Positions 5,733-6,183 of a stretch of DNA of 6,183 bases are shown piece after piece. Source of the stretch: Acidobacteriota bacterium (GTDB lineage: Bacteria; Acidobacteriota; Terriglobia; Acidoferrales; UBA7541); contig JAFAZL010000619.1 of NCBI GenBank assembly GCA_019239815.1, positions 1 through 6,183 on the forward strand, written 5' to 3'. The notes beneath the pieces were generated by a model. The model made no database searches and was not told the origin of the DNA. It worked only from the letters and a program-made list of their open reading frames with translations. Position numbers and translations under genes: made by a program. Each line of letters starts with the position of its first letter. Within the stretch, counting starts at the first letter, position 1.

Positions 5733-6019
5733 GACCCTCCGCTCAAACCGAATAGCTCAGCTCATCACTTTTCCCGCTAAGACATCCAAAATATCCGTCG
5801 CGATGTGTTTCGGGCCGCTCCATCGCTCCAGTATATCGACACTTGCCCGATAAACGGGGTTACCGGACATCCCCGGCTATACGACTTATCGGGCAAAAGC
5901 TTGGGTCTGCTCAACCGACGGGGACGAGGGTTCGTAGCGCCGTTAGCCACTCAGCCCGTGGAAGTGAACACAACCGTGGACGAACCCGGTGAACCAAAGG
6001 CAGCCGACGTGGAAACGGT
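5733..6019. other. Long intergenic region between divergent genes, with a folded repeat
   Basis: The DinB operon leaves to the left and the last gene leaves to the right. The gap holds the folded repeat copy B. A 72-codon frame covers 5805-6023, but it runs through the repeat and has no ribosome site. Its C-terminal half (about codons 45-72, APLATQPVEVNTTVDEPGEP) looks slightly protein-like and may be a gene remnant. No convincing promoter for the DinB operon was found; TATACT-like and TATTTT-like boxes lack a -35 at proper spacing. Confidence 0.4.
5841..5898. repeat. Two-stem folded repeat, copy B
   Basis: Outer arms ttgcccgataa (5843-5853) and ttatcgggcaa (5886-5896) form a perfect 11-bp inverted repeat. 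Inside, cgggg (5855-5859) pairs with ccccg (5871-5875) around an 11-nt loop, leaving gctatacgac on the 3' side unpaired. The core 5854-5893 matches copy A at 30 of 40 positions, in the same orientation. The arms are long and clean enough to form a hairpin in RNA or single-stranded DNA. The arms are not integron attC sites of the usual form, since the core GTTRRRY and RYYYAAC motifs are absent. Confidence 0.65.
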
Positions 6020-6062
6020 TTGATCTCTACGTCGTCTCTCACTATAGCGTTCAACGCCATAG
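6020..6062 (+). promoter_or_regulatory. Candidate promoter with an operator-like dyad over the -10 box
   Basis: TTGATC (6020-6025, four of six consensus positions) lies exactly 17 bp before TATAGC (6043-6048, four of six). A 21-bp dyad, 6042-6062 (ctatagcgtt, c, aacgccatag), has nine of ten pairs matched and overlaps the -10 and the expected start site near 6055. A dimeric repressor bound there would block transcription of the gene starting at 6109. The regulator is unknown and no regulator gene is in the window. Confidence 0.4.
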
Positions 6063-6094
6063 TTGCGGTGTTACCGACAAACGGGGGCCGCAAC
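6062..6094 (+). promoter_or_regulatory. 5'-UTR hairpin before the last gene
   Basis: gttgcgg (6062-6068) pairs perfectly with ccgcaac (6088-6094), leaving a 19-nt loop. The 3' arm ends one base before the aagga-type ribosome site (aaagga, 6096-6101), so pairing could influence ribosome access. The stem abuts the upstream dyad, sharing base 6062. It matches no riboswitch class that I recognise. Confidence 0.4.
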
Positions 6095-6108
6095 GAAAGG
6101 ACAGCATC

Positions 6109-6183
6109 ATGACAAAACCGCTCCCGATCGCGCTGCTCGCAGTCGCCGTCGCGATCCTCGTCTCCTCTGCAAAGCGACCCGTC
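6109..6183 (+). CDS. Exported or membrane-anchored protein, N-terminal 25 residues (runs off the window)
   Basis: ATG 6109 is preceded by a good ribosome site (aaagga, 6096-6101, seven bases before it). The 25 visible residues begin MTKPLPIALLAVAVAILVSS, then AKRPV. A basic start, a hydrophobic core of about 14 residues and small residues (SSA) at positions 19-21 form a typical Sec signal peptide with a possible cleavage near residue 21, or else a signal anchor. Nothing can be said of the mature protein. The upstream promoter, dyad and hairpin suggest a regulated gene with its own transcript. Confidence 0.7.
   Translation, partial: MTKPLPIALLAVAVAILVSSAKRPV

Noticed and set aside
3703..5898. 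Folded repeats as integron attC sites, with the block between them as cassettes
   Set aside because: The arms lack GTTRRRY/RYYYAAC core motifs, the enclosed genes are in both orientations, and no integrase is present.
5805..6023. 72-codon frame in the right-hand gap
   Set aside because: It crosses the folded repeat and has no ribosome site. Only its last third looks protein-like, so it is noted as a possible remnant, not called as a gene.

Overview
The window suggests a soil-type bacterium of the Acidobacteriota (Terriglobia/Koribacter-like). This is inferred, not shown by a marker gene. The grounds are very strong C-ending codon use in the left half (GCC, CGC, CTC, TCC), intergenic hairpin repeats of the kind common in those genomes (a 'gtcattctgag' element and a 'tgtaggggcgggg' element), and small DinB/YfiT-type genes. 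There is no rRNA, tRNA, CRISPR array or recognisable transposase.

Left half (1-3029): the 3' end of an unrecognised conserved-looking protein, then a short gap with a hairpin repeat and a candidate promoter, then a complete, high-confidence PcrA/UvrD superfamily 1A DNA helicase (761 residues). The helicase has all seven helicase motifs and the C-terminal Tudor-like domain. This part is ordinary chromosome.

Right half (3030-6183): more AT-rich, without the strong C-ending codon bias, and accessory in character. After pcrA comes a symmetric 95-bp REPIN-like element (two hairpins in inverted orientation around a central 14-bp palindrome). It is followed by a small three-helix membrane protein, a chain of two tiny ORFs linked by ATGA overlaps to a membrane-anchored hypothetical protein, and a convergent pair of DinB-superfamily genes on the minus strand with the same His/HxxxH metal-site pattern. 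At the right edge a new exported or membrane-anchored protein begins, preceded by a candidate promoter, a 21-bp dyad over the -10 box and a 5'-UTR hairpin.

The most interesting non-coding signal is a two-stem folded element present twice in direct orientation (about 3703-3760 and 5841-5898). The two copies are about 75% identical over a 40-bp core. They pair in the same register, with compensatory base changes, and they bracket the roughly 2.1-kb block holding the small-ORF chain and the DinB pair. No gene set here amounts to a recognisable defence, secretion or biosynthetic system. The only functional links visible are the DinB gene pair and the overlapping small-ORF chain.
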